Part shown: positions 21,293 to 32,786 of the stretch, in pieces | How the letters are laid out: the number at the start of each line of letters is the position of its first letter | Numbering within the stretch: position 1 is the first letter of the stretch | NCBI GenBank assembly: GCA_963556145.1 | Contig: OY744464.1 | Coordinates: forward strand, 2,790,001-2,854,000 | Length of the DNA stretch: 64,000 nucleotides | Reading direction: 5' to 3' | Source of the DNA: Hygrocybe punicea | Lineage: Eukaryota; Basidiomycota; Agaricomycetes; Agaricales; Hygrophoraceae | The notes under the pieces: model-generated | Seen by the model: only the letters and a program-made list of their open reading frames with translations | Told to the model about the DNA's origin: nothing | The model's database searches: none | Program-made: the position numbers and the translations under genes

Positions 21293-24200
21293 TAGGCTAT
21301 GGCAAGGGTACGGGTAAATCCATACCCATGCATATCCGTACCCTTAAGGGTACGAGTACGGATCGGGATCAGACAGATCCATGGATCCGCGGGTATGGTA
21401 CCCACGGATACCAGTTCTAGCATACATGGAGCACATCGTACAAATCTACAAAATGGTAAACAATCCTCAATGTGGCCACAGGCCCATCCTCAAGTGGCCA
21501 TTGAAGGGGATATAAAAAAAGCCCCTTTGCGGAGATGAACTTGAACCCAAACAGTCATGGCACCCAAAAGGAAAATGACAGCTTGCAGCAAGGCCTCTAA
21601 GCGCTGAAAGACATCATCCCCATCGGTCAATAGTGCCACCACTGCCACGGCCCTGAGCCGTGATGGCAGTGAACACGCTGGCTCAGAGAAAGATGACAAC
21701 AATGTAATCGATGTTGATGCAGTTGATGCTGATGCCGGTAATGACAAGTTGGGGGAGGATGAGGGATCTGAAGATGAACTTGGTAAATTCTTGTGTCTGT
21801 GGGTATTCTATGGCTAAACTCTGGCGACAGCACGACTGCTGAAAAAGTGGCATGCACCTATTTATGGCTTTTTCAAGCCAACCCCCAACATTGAGTACAA
21901 GGACAATCGCCGTAGCCATGTCTTCAGTTGCCTCGCAAAGGGCTGTGGTGGCGTGGTCCGTCGTTTCATGGATAATGACGCGTCGACGAGCAACTTGATT
22001 AGGCATGCCCGGAAATGCCTTGGTGAGGACACCATCAACTCTGCAAAGAGTGCAAAGGACACACAGGAAGTTCGTGACAAGATCGTCGGCAGTATTTTGA
22101 GGGATGGGAGTATAACGGCCATGTTTGAGAGGAAAGATCGCGAGAAGGTGACCTATTCTCATTGTCAGCATATGAAAATGGAGACTAGGTACGTGGTGTT
22201 ATGCACCTGCAGACCTCCTGTTGATTCCTTGGTTAGAGCTGAGCTGGTCCGCTGGGTGTCTGAGAGCAACCGGTCGTTCAACATTGTCGAGGACCACGGT
22301 TTCCAATGCTTGATGAAGACGGGAAGACCAGGGTACTATCTGCCGTCACCGAGCACAATCTCTCGAGACGTGAGGCAGGTTTTTGCCCGAATGCGAACTT
22401 GAATTGCGAAGATGGTGCAGGTAAGGGGATGAGTCAATTGTCGTTGAGGAAACGCTCACATTCAGAGTCAATAGGAATACGAGGGAAAACTCAACTTCGG
22501 CACAGACACTTGGACGTCTCCGAATCACAAGGCGTTTGTTGCTGTGACGGTGCACCTTGAGCAGAACGGGGAGCCGCTTTCGTTCTTGTTGGATTTTGTT
22601 GAGGTTGCCAAGGTGCGTGGTTTAGGGTTAAGGCCTTAAGGGCTTCTCGATCGCTTACCTGAGCCTCCGGCAGTCTCACTCTGGCGCCAATCTCGCTGCC
22701 GCATTCATGGACATCCTCATCGACTTTGGCATTGAAAACAAGGTGAGATTGAATGCTGCCGTGAAGATTGAACTAACCTGATCAAGGTCTGCATCACTTG
22801 TGACAATGCCTCGTGTAATGACCGTATGGTTGAGGAACTCGAGTTCATGCTCGAAGATTACCCGGGTGAAGGGGCTCGCGTGCGCTGCTTCCTGCACATT
22901 GTCAACATCGTCGCCAAGACAATCATCAAGCAGTTCGACGTACCTAAGAAGAATGGCAAAGATCCGGTCGACATTCTCGACCAGGAACTCTACAAGCTCG
23001 CCGAAGGGGTTGAGGAGGAGGAGGTGGAGACTCTGAGCGAGCGTGTGGATAGCGAGGACAATGACGAAGCTGTTGCAGATGAGCTTGCAGGTGATCTGAA
23101 CAAGGAAGACCGTGAGCGGCTGCTGGCTGAGCTTTGCCCTATTTGGCTCTTGCTTGTCAAGGTATGTGCCTGGTCATTGACGATAAGAAAGCATTGTCAC
23201 CTTCTACAGCTCCGAAAGCTCGCATTCAAGATCATTCACTCAACAACTATCATTCACCCTCTCTGGCACGCGATCCTTGAACAGCTTGAGTTACCTGACC
23301 GAATCATGCCACGCGACGTCTCAACAAGGTGGAACTCTACATTCGACATGCTCAACTTTGCAATTGAGTACCAGGCCGCTATCAATAAAATAACCGGCGA
23401 CCGAACTATAGACCTGCGTGACTTCGAGCTCAACAATACAGATTGGAAGATTGCTCAGCAGCTGCGCAACACTCTCAAGATGTTCAAAGACGCAACCCTT
23501 TTCTTCTCTTGAGGAACGCCGAACCTAGCTACCATTATCCCTGCCATGGATCTGATGGATGAGCGCATGACTACAGATTCCATCAATCGCGCTCTCAGTG
23601 TCCCTATCCGCGCTGCCCTCGGCATTGCTAAGACAACAATGAACAAGTACTACACAAATACTGACCTATCCGAAGTCTACCATATTGCCATGGGTGAGAA
23701 CCACCTGCCATCTCCGGCCCCAAGCTAATCCTCGGGTTTGGCAGTCCTCCACCCACATCATAAACTCACATACTTCAAAGAGGCCAGCTGGGAAGCTGCT
23801 TGGATCAAGACGGCAGAGTCTCTTGTCCGCAAGACATTCAAACAGTTCTATGAGAAAGCGGGGACTGAGCCCAATGCTGATGAAATTGAGCTGGCTGCAA
23901 AGGAAACCTCGAATATGTTTGACGAGCTTGAGGCTCTTGCAGCGCTGAAAGCAGCTGAGTTGCACAGCGAGATCGATCGGTATCTCAGCACTGATGTTGA
24001 AGATGTCCGTGATGCTGTGATGTGGTGGACCGAGAGGAAGTCAATGTTCCCGATGCTATCTCGGATGGCTCTTGACTATTTGACCATTCCTGGTGAGTGT
24101 TTCTCACTGTCATCATTTCCCACTGTTGTCACAGTGATTCTCAGCAACGTCAGTCGATGTCAAATGGGTATTCAGCTGTGGCCAACTGGTACTTAGCCAC

Positions 24201-24575
24201 ACCCGAAGCCGCCGAGCAACTCAGACAACACGCACAGTCTTGTGCCTAGGACCCTGGAGCCTCTTGCGCTTGATAAGGGATAGTGATGTCAAAGCTGTGT
24301 CACAAATGCAGGATGTCGAGGATGGCCTGTCGGAAGGGGATCAGCTGGAGGAAGGGTGGGATCATATTCTCAAGTCAACGTAGCTACTGCTGTATTCACG
24401 AGTGAACCCACAGATAATCCGCATCCATCATATCCATACCTGTGTGATGATCCGTACCCGTGAGTTTCATATCCGTGAGAAAATCCGTGTCTGGTGGATA
24501 CAAGGGTACAGATTTGCACGGATATGGATACGGATCAGGAAAGTTAGATCCACGGATTACCCATGCCATTGCCTA
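21293..24575 (+). mobile_element. hAT transposon, full length with 8-bp target duplication
   Basis: Ends TAGGCTATGGCAAGGGTA (21293) and the inverted TACCCATGCCATTGCCTA (to 24575). Flanking 8-bp repeats CCGGCTAT (21285-21292) and CCAGCTAT (24576-24583) differ by one base, as expected of an aged hAT duplication. Subterminal regions are rich in GGGTA/TACCC-type motifs. One transposase gene inside. Confidence 0.85.
21557..24383 (+). pseudogene. hAT transposase (BED finger, RNase H-like core, hATC), three TGA stops
   Basis: Begins MAPKRKMTACSKASKR. An acidic stretch is followed by a BED-type finger (SHVFSCLAKGCGGVV...NLIRHARKC), the catalytic core with TDTWTSPNHKAF and ITCDNASCND, RCFLHIVNIVAK, an acidic insertion, DVSTRWNSTFDML, and the C-terminal dimerisation motif SVDVKWVFSCGQLVLSHTRS, ending TAG 24381-24383. 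Several GT-AG introns of about 50 nt separate the exons. Internal TGA codons at 21605-21607, 22400-22402 and 23510-23512 each stand where arginine (CGA) is likely, e.g. ARMRT*IAKM and FFS*GTPNL. Otherwise complete. Confidence 0.8.
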
Positions 24576-24583
24576 CCAGCTAT

Positions 24584-24860
24584 GGTCAGCTACAGCCAAC
24601 CATAGCTGGGATATATTATATAATATATAAGATACTATTATTATTTTAATATAACTAAGTAAATACTACAAAATAAAATTTTTGAAGGGATTGATGGGGG
24701 ATTTTGAGCCTCTTATATAGGGATTCAGGGGGCACATGGACCATGTGACTTTTTGGTCACTTAGTCACACCTCAACAAATGCAGTCACGCATGTCTGAAC
24801 GCGTCACCACCAACAACACACCAACAACATCGACGAGGACGACGAGGACGATAACGACGG
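24584..24860. other. A/T-rich intergenic DNA between the hAT and a direct repeat
   Basis: No gene seen. Contains a TATATTATATAATATATAAG run and, at its end, a short GACGA-type repeat (24832-24860). Confidence 0.4.
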
Positions 24861-25017
24861 TGGAGTGGGTCCGAGGGACCTCACGGAATTGGGGACAGAA
24901 TCACTCGGAAAGGTGTGAGATGGATGGGATGATGGACTGATGAACCTCCTACTACATCAGGAACTGGCTACTGACTAAGGAGGAGGTCACGTGACATGCT
25001 AGGCACAACTACTACAA
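24861..25017. repeat. Direct repeat, copy 1 (about 157 bp)
   Basis: Near-identical to 26436-26592 (GGTCCGAG.GACCTCACGGAAT ... GGCACAACTACTAC). The two copies flank a 1.4-kb strand-skewed segment. Could be LTR remnants of a lost element or duplicated flank; neither can be shown. Confidence 0.75.
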
Positions 25018-26435
25018 GTGCCCCCCTCCTCTGTAGCGACGCCCTCGTCGCTAACAAAAGAGGAACAAAACAACAAAGGGAAAGACAAAGCAAAGGGAAG
25101 GGAAAAGGCAAAAAGAGCAAACCAGAGAAAGAAGAAGGAACTAGTCTACTCCGTGGGGGTCTAAGAACAAGGAGTCCTCCACTAGGTGAGAATAAAACTG
25201 GGAAAATGTGCTAAAAAATGGAAAAATGGCAGTGGGACGTGGAAAGGGATGTGGGAAAAGACGGCATGGAGACAGTGAATGGGTCATTGGCCATGGGTCG
25301 ACGCGGGGGGGCGTATGATTGTCGTACGATGCGTGGGTGGGGGCGCGAACGTGTCTGTTTGGGGTGTGGTCGTTGTGGTACGCCGTTTGGGTGGGGCCAT
25401 GGCCATGGGGGTGTTGTGAATGGGCTGGCGTTGCTCGGCACATGGATGGGGGTGGCTGTATCGCTTGGATGGGTCCTGGTGGTGGTGCATGAACGTGTAG
25501 AGGTGTGGGATGTGGGGTTGCATGTGTGGAAATGGGGTATAGAGGGGTGGGGTGTGTTAATGGCGTTGGGCCGGTTTTGCTGCCTGGCGCTTGCGCGGTC
25601 GAGGTTGATCGTGTTGGAAACGGGCGTGCGGGGCCATAAAGCCAGTTAACGTGGGGTCCGCGGCTTCTCGCGTGGGTAGCCCATTGTTGCGTTTCGTTGG
25701 GTGGGTTTGGACACGTCATTCGCGCGGGTGCAGGCCATTGGGTTGGTACGGAGATGGCAGGTGCGAGGGAGTGGACGCGGGCATGTTGCGCCATGCCCAT
25801 GGGGTCGAGGAAGTGGGTGCCAGTGTGGGCGAGAAGTGCGAGTCGATGTGGTGATGTGGCTGTTGGGCAACGCGGCAATGGATGGGTGGGCATGAAAACA
25901 GGGTTGGTGAGGACGGCGTAGGTGGCAACGGGACCGGTGGGGTTGTGGTACGGATGTGGGGGCGTTGCGAGGGTCTGCGTGTTCAGTAATGTACCTGTAG
26001 GGGTCTGAATATAAAAGGGAAGGTCGAAAATGGGGACAGTGAGGTTGAGGGCACGTCTTGCTGCGCGACGGCGTTGTTGGATTCGTCGTCCGGCTCAGCA
26101 ACCTCGTGGGGGTCTTGTAAGGAGTGTGGGGTGCCGTAGTTGGGCGTGGTTGGTCGGGTTTTTGGTGGGCGAAGCTGGTGAGGTGGCTGCGTGAGGTGGC
26201 TGTGTGGAATGGTAAAGATGGGCGAAAAGTAGCAGGATGCGAACGAGGTACTGGGGCTTTCGGAGACTGTCTTCTGTAGGGTTTTTCATGGGGGTGCTGC
26301 AGGGAATCGCGTGGGTGGGGTCTCGGGGGGGTTCTCTGTTCTCAAAAAATCACTGGATCTGTCAAAAAATTTCCGTGCGAGTGGAGTGTGGTGGTCTCTG
26401 GTGGCGTGGCTCGAATCGCACTCTCATCACCACGA
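25018..26435. other. Strongly G/T-skewed segment without convincing genes
   Basis: From about 25210 to 26340 the plus strand is markedly rich in G and T and poor in C. Long open frames on both strands here (for example proline/histidine/threonine-rich ones on the minus strand) follow from composition and show no recognisable motif. I see no real gene. Confidence 0.5.
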
Positions 26436-26592
26436 TGGAATGGGTCCGAGAGACCTCACGGAATCAGGGATGGAATCACTTGGAAAGGTGTGAGATGGAT
26501 GGGATGATGGACTGATGAACCTCCTACTACATCAGGAACTGGCTACTGACTAAGGAAGAGGTCACGTGACATGCCAGGCACAACTACTACAA
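26436..26592. repeat. Direct repeat, copy 2
   Basis: Partner of 24861-25017, about 93-95 percent identical by eye. Confidence 0.75.
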
Positions 26593-26619
26593 CGGGCAGC
26601 GAGACCCTCCACGGACAAT

Positions 26620-26850
26620 GCAATGGCGACGAGGATGAGGAAGAGGATGAGGACGAGGACGGTGTATGAGGACGACGACCACCACCACCACCACACCACC
26701 ATGGCAACGACGAGGACGAGGATGACAAGGACGAGGACGGGGACATGGCCGACCAGGATGGGGATGAGGACGACAAGGACGACGGGGACAAGGACGACGA
26801 GAATGAGGATGGGGATGACGACAAGGACAAGGACAAGGACGGGGACAAGC
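26620..26850. repeat. GAC/GAT/GAG purine-rich low-complexity tract
   Basis: Irregular repeats such as GACGAGGATGAGGAAGAGG and AAGGACGACGGGGACAAGG. If translated in frame with the Helitron gene that follows, they would give an Asp/Glu/Lys-rich leader, but this may be coincidence. Confidence 0.7.
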
Positions 26851-26899
26851 ATGGCAAACAAAATTTGACAGCTGTCGAGAAATTTCATCTGGAACATCC

Positions 26900-27110
26900 T
26901 GAGAAGCATGCAACACAAAACCTCACAGCTGTACAAAAATTCACCAGAAACAGCCAGAGAAGCATGCAACACAAAACCTTGCAGCTGTACAAAAATTTCA
27001 CCATACACATCCAGAGAAGCATGCAGTACAAAATCTTGCGGCTGTTACAAAGTTCAAAGTTGATCATCATGACAAGCATCTGCAACATACATTAAATGCA
27101 GTTAGAAGAC
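26900..27110 (+). repeat. 57-bp tandem repeats in the Helitron N-terminal coding region
   Basis: Successive units beginning at the CATGCA positions 26907, 26963 and 27020 encode variants of PEKHATQNLTAVQKFH. Spacing is 56 then 57 nt. The 56-nt unit lacks one T in a run and thus shifts the frame. Confidence 0.65.
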
Positions 27111-28905
27111 ATACCATGAACCACCCTGAGCAGCATGCACAAACAAATCAGGCTGCTATTCAGACAAACAGAGATAATATTCAATTCCCTCCAGAACCAC
27201 CATCAGCAAAATTGCAACACACTATTATTTCAGGATTTTGTGGTGATTCCTCTTCCAACAAATTTATTGAATCTGGTTGTGCTGTCTGTGGAAGATTGAC
27301 TCCAGTCCCTTAATTGCAAAGCTATACAGAATTGAATTTAAGTTGTTTGAAACAGTCTGATATAACCTAAACAGAGCGCTTCTCAATAAATGATCCAATT
27401 GAATCTTCAGATAGCCCTATAATAATTGAAGATCTTCCTGGCATTTGCAAGAAGTGTTGCAAGTCTTTGAGCAGAGGAAAATGCCCAGCTATGTCTCTGG
27501 TGAATGGTTTATGGCTTGGACAAATTCCTAATGAATTGCTTAATTTATCTTATGCAGAACAACTCTTAATTGCTAGAGTGAGACACAATAGATGCATTGT
27601 CCGGGTTTCTTCAGGAATGGATAAGATGAGAGCCAATGCTATTACATTTGCCAATCCAACTCCTAAGATTTATGACATTTTACCCCCACCTGTTGATGAG
27701 TTGGATGAAGTGCTAGCGTTTATTTATACTGGACCATGTAAGCCTACAAAATCTGATTTTGAGCATACACCATTGCTTGTTAGAAGACACAAAGTTGCCA
27801 CTGCTTTGAATTGGTTGAAACTGAATCAAGAGAATTTGAAACAATATCCTGAGAATGACATACCAGTTGTGGTAGAGTACAGACAATCCTTTGTCAACAA
27901 AAACCCAGAAGCTACTGCTGTTAATAACATGGAAGAGGAAGAAGGAACTGAGACTGGCATGTGTCCATTTGTAGTTCATGGTCTGACAGGTGAAGAGTAC
28001 TCAACCAAAAGTATCAAAGCCATAAAAGCCATGGCTCTCAAACATTTAATGGATAATAAAAAGATCTTGGCAATTGGACATGAGAGTGATCCACAATCCA
28101 TCTACAATAATCCTCAGTTGTTCCCTCAAGTGATGCCATGGTTATTTCCCTATGGACTTGGTGGAATTGGAAACTCTCTGATCCAAGGCAAGATTTCTGA
28201 AATAAAACACAAGAGACACTTGTTAATGTACTATGACAAGAGGTTTCAGAAAGGTCCCCACTTCCCATTGATTGCATTCAACCATGAGCAAATCAAAGAG
28301 TCTACAACAGCTGGCTATTTATTAGCTGAAAAGGCAAAATTTGAACACATTTCACAAAGATTAATGGATGTGGATCTTGGAGTGTTGAATAACATTGCTA
28401 GGAAAATGGAAGATGGTGAACATGTCACTCCAGAAACAGATGAAGAGAAACTTTGTTTCCAATTAATTAAAGATATTGATCATGTGGGCAGTCATGTCAA
28501 AGGATCACTTACACGCAAGAAATATATGAGAAATGAAGTCTGGTCTCTGATGTCCTTTATGGGTGCACCTTCCTGGTTCATTACATTTTTGTTATGGATC
28601 GCTTCTGTAGTGGGCTCCAGCAACAATCAACTTAACTGGGAGGTGGTTTCCAGAGGAGAGAAGAGCAGTTTTCATTGTTGCTTACAGCTAAGACAACACT
28701 GCTAAGAGGGGGGTCAAGGTCTAATGTCATTGCGAGCCGTGGGGATTACCCAAAACAAGATGAGTCTGCCCCAAGAACCAGACTAAACGTAAGGAAAAGA
28801 AAGAAGAAAAAGTCTGAACCAACAACAAGAACAGTATATATAGTGACTTGTCTTGAGGGGAGGTAAATGAGAATACAACCATGATGCTACAACATGTCCA
28901 ACTAC

Positions 28906-29954
28906 TAAGGCACGGCACGGGTATACCGCGGGTCAGAATTCCCGACACCGCACCCGTACCCGTGGAAACCGTACCCGCTCTGATGACGGGTACAACCCGT
29001 ACCCGTTATCTGCGGGTACCCGCCGTGTTCCATCCTAACTACCTCGCGAACAACGGGGACGCGTCAATTGACGCGCTCCGTCTGTTTTCGCGAGGTTGGG
29101 TTGGGGCCAGGGACTTTCCATGGGCATCCCCGCGTGTTAACTACCTCGCGAACAACGGGAGCACGTCAATTGACGTGCTCCATCTGTTTTCGCGAGGTTG
29201 GATGGGGCCAGGCACTTTCCATGGGCGTCCGCACGTCTATTGACGCGGCCAGGGCGTTTTCGCGAGGTGGGACCATTTTCGCGAGGTTGGATGGGGCCGG
29301 GGACTTTCCATGGGCGTCCGCGCATGCTAACTACCTCGCGAACAACGGGGACGCGTCAATTGACGCGCTCCGTCTGTTTTTGCAAGGTTGGATGGGGCTG
29401 GGGACTTTCCATGGGCGTCCGCACGTCAATTGACGCGGCCGGAGCGTGTTCACAAGGTGGGACCGTTGTTGCTGTGTCCGTCTTCGTCCTCGCCTTGTCC
29501 ATTCCCCTCGTTAGCCGACATCGTTGGGACTGGATTGGGGGGACGTACCTGGGCCGGTAGGTGGGCGCACCACCCTCCCGGCTTTCCTTTCTATCGTTGT
29601 CGTCGCCGTCGCGACTTTGGTGGTTCGTTTTTGGCGTGCGGGGTTGTCGTGGTTGTCGTTGTCGTTGTTGTTCGTGGGTTTTCTTGTTGTTGTTGTTGTT
29701 GTGTTTGCGCTTGTCACGGTTGTGGTAGCAAATATCACGCGAACTTAGCAAAAGTAAAGAAATTAATGTGAAAATAAAGTAAATAACAAAGAAAAAACCT
29801 ACCTGGGGCTTGGGTTGACAGACCCGTGAAAACCCGTCACCCGTGGATAACGGGTACGGTTTTGACAAGGTGTGCAAACCGAAACACCGTACCCGAACCC
29901 GAATTACCCGTTTTGGAATAACCGCAGGTAAACCCATACCCGTGCTGTGCCCTA
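28906..29954. mobile_element. Non-autonomous hAT element (MITE-like, 1.05 kb)
   Basis: Ends TAAGGCACGGCACGGGTA (28906) and inverted TACCCGTGCTGTGCCCTA (to 29954). A perfect 8-bp duplication CCAACTAC stands at 28898-28905 and 29955-29962. Subterminal blocks are built from CGGGTA/TACCCG motifs like those of the hAT at 21293-24575. No transposase. Confidence 0.85.
29037..29450. repeat. Tandem repeats with palindromic cores inside the hAT MITE
   Basis: Units beginning AACTACCTCGCGAACAACGG at 29037, 29139 and 29328 contain GCGTCAATTGACGC-type palindromes and GACTTTCCATGGGC. The second unit carries a 22-bp perfect palindrome (29159-29180). Confidence 0.75.
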
Positions 29955-31263
29955 CCAACTACACCATGTGTTCACCATGAAGCGCACATGAGGCATCCTC
30001 ATGTCGATGTTCTCACAATCCAACTGGAGGCCCAGATGTCATTGAGGATGGAAGAGGTCCAAATGACTCGGATGATTTGTCATCAGATCATGTGACATGC
30101 AGAAATGCCAATTCAGGGTCTATACTTGCTGTAACTGGCAAGTGCGCAGTCTGGCAAGTGCAATGCACGGTTGGGTTGAAGAGGGGTATTGTCCAGTGTG
30201 GGATTGGTGAAGGGAGTGTCTTGAGGTAGTGTGGATATAGCAGCAAGGTTGGTGGTATGAAAGAAAATAAAGGAATGTATGGAGGAAAAATGAACTAAGA
30301 CAGTGGGCTAGTCGAGGTCAGACATGCGAACAGCATAAGCTGTACCGGATGACGATGTCTGTGTCAATGACGTATTGAGGGGTGATGTCTTGTCCTGTGT
30401 GTGGAACAATGTGGTCCACCTGATGTCGGTATTTGTCCAAGAAAGGGTATTGTTGTAAATGAGTGTGGGAGGTATCAAGGTTATGGATGGAAAAGGATAA
30501 ATGAACGTGGGTCCAGGTTTCAAGTCATGGCACGAGTGACAAGCTGTGGGAATAAGATGTCAGGTGCTGCATTGAGGCGATGTCGTGTGAACAATACACA
30601 ATAGGGGTCAGTTCACTGTATTGGGAAGTCGTATGGTCTGTGGTCGAAGTCTGAAGGTATGTGTTTCAGTGATGGTCGGATTGGAGGGAACAGTGACATG
30701 TTGTGTGATTGAGGATTGTTGAGAGTGCACAAGCAGGTGAGGAATGTTGTCGGATCGTCGGGGAGGATAATGGTAGGCAAGGAATACAAAAGTGGAAACC
30801 ATATATCCAGGAATGGCAATTGTCAATTACGTGTCAAGGCAGATGTCGGTTTCATCAATGAAGGAAGGTTGCCTTTTCCAGAGGCAAATCATGACGATGT
30901 AGAAACCGATCAGGAAGGTGATCACTATGGCACCAATGATCATTACGGTTATGAACTGTTTGGTGAGGATAGTCATTGTGCATCGGTTTGGGAAGACAGT
31001 ATGTTGTACAGCGAAGACAATGAAAGTGACATCTGTTGGCAAGGCAACTATTTGGATACAGCAAGGTAATGTGGGGATGTGTCCATGGTCGGTCTGGATT
31101 GTTCTAGAAGAAAGGATAAAAAGAGAACAAGAACAAGAATAAACAACAATGTCCAAAAGAAGACAACAGGCAAAGGGGAACGAAAAAGGAAGGTGTGGTA
31201 AAGCGGAATTGTCATGGTGGGTAACGGAATCGGAATCGGAGTTGCGGAGTGTAAAACGTAACA
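29955..31263. other. Right part of the TGTTA...TAACA insertion
   Basis: About 1.3 kb with no recognisable gene. An open frame at 30716-31069 has no family resemblance and is not called. Confidence 0.4.
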
Positions 31264-32555
31264 ATTTTCACCTGCAGATAACATGCACCCACTGTCTTTA
31301 TATTTTGCTGATACAAAAGAAACTTTTACACCAGAGGTTAGAGGGTATGATGAGCACTACAGACTTATTGCAGAGAATCCAGTGGTGGGTGCTAGATTCT
31401 TTCACTTTATGGTAGAACTATTTATCAAACATGTTCTTGGTGTTGGATCAAACCATTCCAGCTTTTATGGTGACACTAAGGCATACTATGGCACAGTGGA
31501 GCAACAAGGACATCTCACTCTTCACATGCACATGCTACTATGGCTCAAAGGATGTCTGTCACCCCAAGAAATAAGAGACAGAATAATGAATCCCAACTCA
31601 GACTTTCAGCAAGCATTTGGGGAATATCCAGAAAGTGTTCATATTGGTGAATTCATGACTGGAACAATGGATGAAGTCAAGGCTAAGGTAATCCAGAAAT
31701 CTGAACAAGAAGACTATGAGGATCCCACTCAGACTCTGCCTGAAGCACCACCACCTATGTGTACCAATAAGCATGATGTGAACAGTGACAACAATTGTCA
31801 TGACTGCAAACAGGTGAATTCATGGTGGAAGAGATTTAAAAACACTGTTGATCATTTGATTTTACGCTCCAATGTTCATAATTGTGGCAGAAATAGTTCA
31901 AACAATGAGAAAGTCCAGAGAAAAGACAGACCCAGTTGCATGAACAAACATGGTAAATGCAAAGCTAGATTTCCCAGACCTTTGTTTGAATCAACAGAAG
32001 TAGACCCAAAAACTGGTGCATTAAATATGAAGATGGGTGAAGCTTGGATCAATACATTGACACCACTTGTGTCATTTTTACTTCGCTGCAATTCTGATAT
32101 TACAAGTCTTCTTTCTGGTACTGCAATCAAAGTAATTGTAGCATATATTTCTGACTATATTACAAAGCCTGGATTGAAAACATACAGTATATTTGATACC
32201 ATTAGAAGTGTGTTTGACAGAAACTCAGAAATGCTTGATGGATCCATGAAATGAAAAGACAAAGCCAGAAAACTCTTCACCCAGATTATAAATGTATTGA
32301 CTGCAAAACTTGAAATTGGTGGTCCAATGGCTTCAATGCAACCCAGACCATTATACCAGTCACAAATTCATTCCTGTTTATTGGAGAAACTATGTGAGAG
32401 AAGTCCAAAAGGCCTGGAATCCAGATGAAAATGATGACATGCAAGTTGACTCTGAAAAAGTTGTACTGCACAATCAAAAGGGAAAATTCATAGGACTATC
32501 TGCTGTGCATGATTATATTTACAGACCAACTTATTATGAAGACATGAATTATGAT

Positions 32556-32786
32556 TTCTTTTAATTTATTAAAAGACTCGTTCTTTATGAGACCTGGGTT
32601 AGTGAGGGTTCATAATTAATTAATTAATGTTCATACATCACCTATAGAGAAAATTCTTTTGGGCAAGAGATATGATTCTACTTCTGATACTGGAAAATCA
32701 GATACAGTTGGGGCCATGTGTGGACAAGCTTACATAAGCATCCAAATATGGGTTGTTGCACAAAGACAAATTACCTTCCAATTATA
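32556..32786 (+). mobile_element. Helitron2 5' terminus X
   Basis: TTCTTTTAATTTATTAAAAGACTCG and about 200 bp of subterminal sequence match the 5' ends at 14926 and (inverted) 19173. The first few bases (ACGAG) are missing. It abuts a minus-oriented Helitron 3' end at 32787. Confidence 0.7.

Larger units (their letters stand above)
28590..31263. mobile_element. 2.67-kb insertion with TGTTA...TAACA ends and 5-bp target duplication
   Basis: Begins TGTTATGGATCGC (28590) and ends AAAACGTAACA (31263). ATTTT is present on both sides (28585-28589; 31264-31268), and removal restores the Rep frame (WFITF-SPADN). TG..CA ends with short inverted termini and a 5-bp duplication are typical of LTR elements. 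I find no direct-repeat LTR pair or coding region, so it may be a solo LTR (about 1.6 kb without its own hAT insert) or a degenerate non-autonomous element. A TATATATAG lies at 28834 onward. Confidence 0.6.
26860..32555 (+). mobile_element. Helitron remnant A (Rep part), truncated at its 3' side
   Basis: Carries the N-terminal and Rep portions of a Helitron protein, is interrupted by a 2.67-kb insertion (28590-31263), and ends abruptly at about 32555 where the 5' terminus of another Helitron starts. No helicase part follows in this orientation directly. Its own 5' terminus was not found. Confidence 0.7.
26860..32555 (+). pseudogene. Helitron N-terminal (DUF6570-like) and Rep (HUH) domains, split and broken
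   Basis: After a repeat-rich N-terminus and an early TAA (27311-27313), the frame 27467-28588 reads KCPAMSLVNGLWLGQIPNEL, ARVRHNRCIVRV (DUF6570-like), then the Helitron-like N domain FPQVMPWLFPYGLGGIG and KHKRHLLMYYDKRF up to GAPSWFITF. After the insertion it resumes SPADNMHPLSLYFADTKETF. The Rep nuclease follows: GTVEQQGHLTLHMHMLLWLK (HUH-type histidines), the cysteine-rich CMNKHGKCKARFP, and AYISDYITKPGLKTY with the two active-site tyrosine positions. A TGA (32252-32254) follows GSMK, where the related copy at 39.6 kb has Gln. It ends at YEDMNYDF, truncated. Confidence 0.72.

Noticed and set aside
21180..24612. Tyrosine recombinase expected for the DIRS-like element
   Set aside because: No such coding sequence follows RNase H; the space is taken by the repeat and the hAT element.
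25141..26101. Long Pro/His/Thr-rich minus-strand frames
   Set aside because: They follow from the G/T strand skew and low complexity; no motif or splice logic supports them.
26562..27008. Leu/Val-rich minus-strand frame resembling membrane segments
   Set aside because: It is the complement of the GAC/GAG repeat tract, an artefact of composition.
29356..29958. 200-codon minus-strand frame
   Set aside because: It covers tandem repeats, a CAA/GTT microsatellite and the terminal repeat of the hAT MITE.
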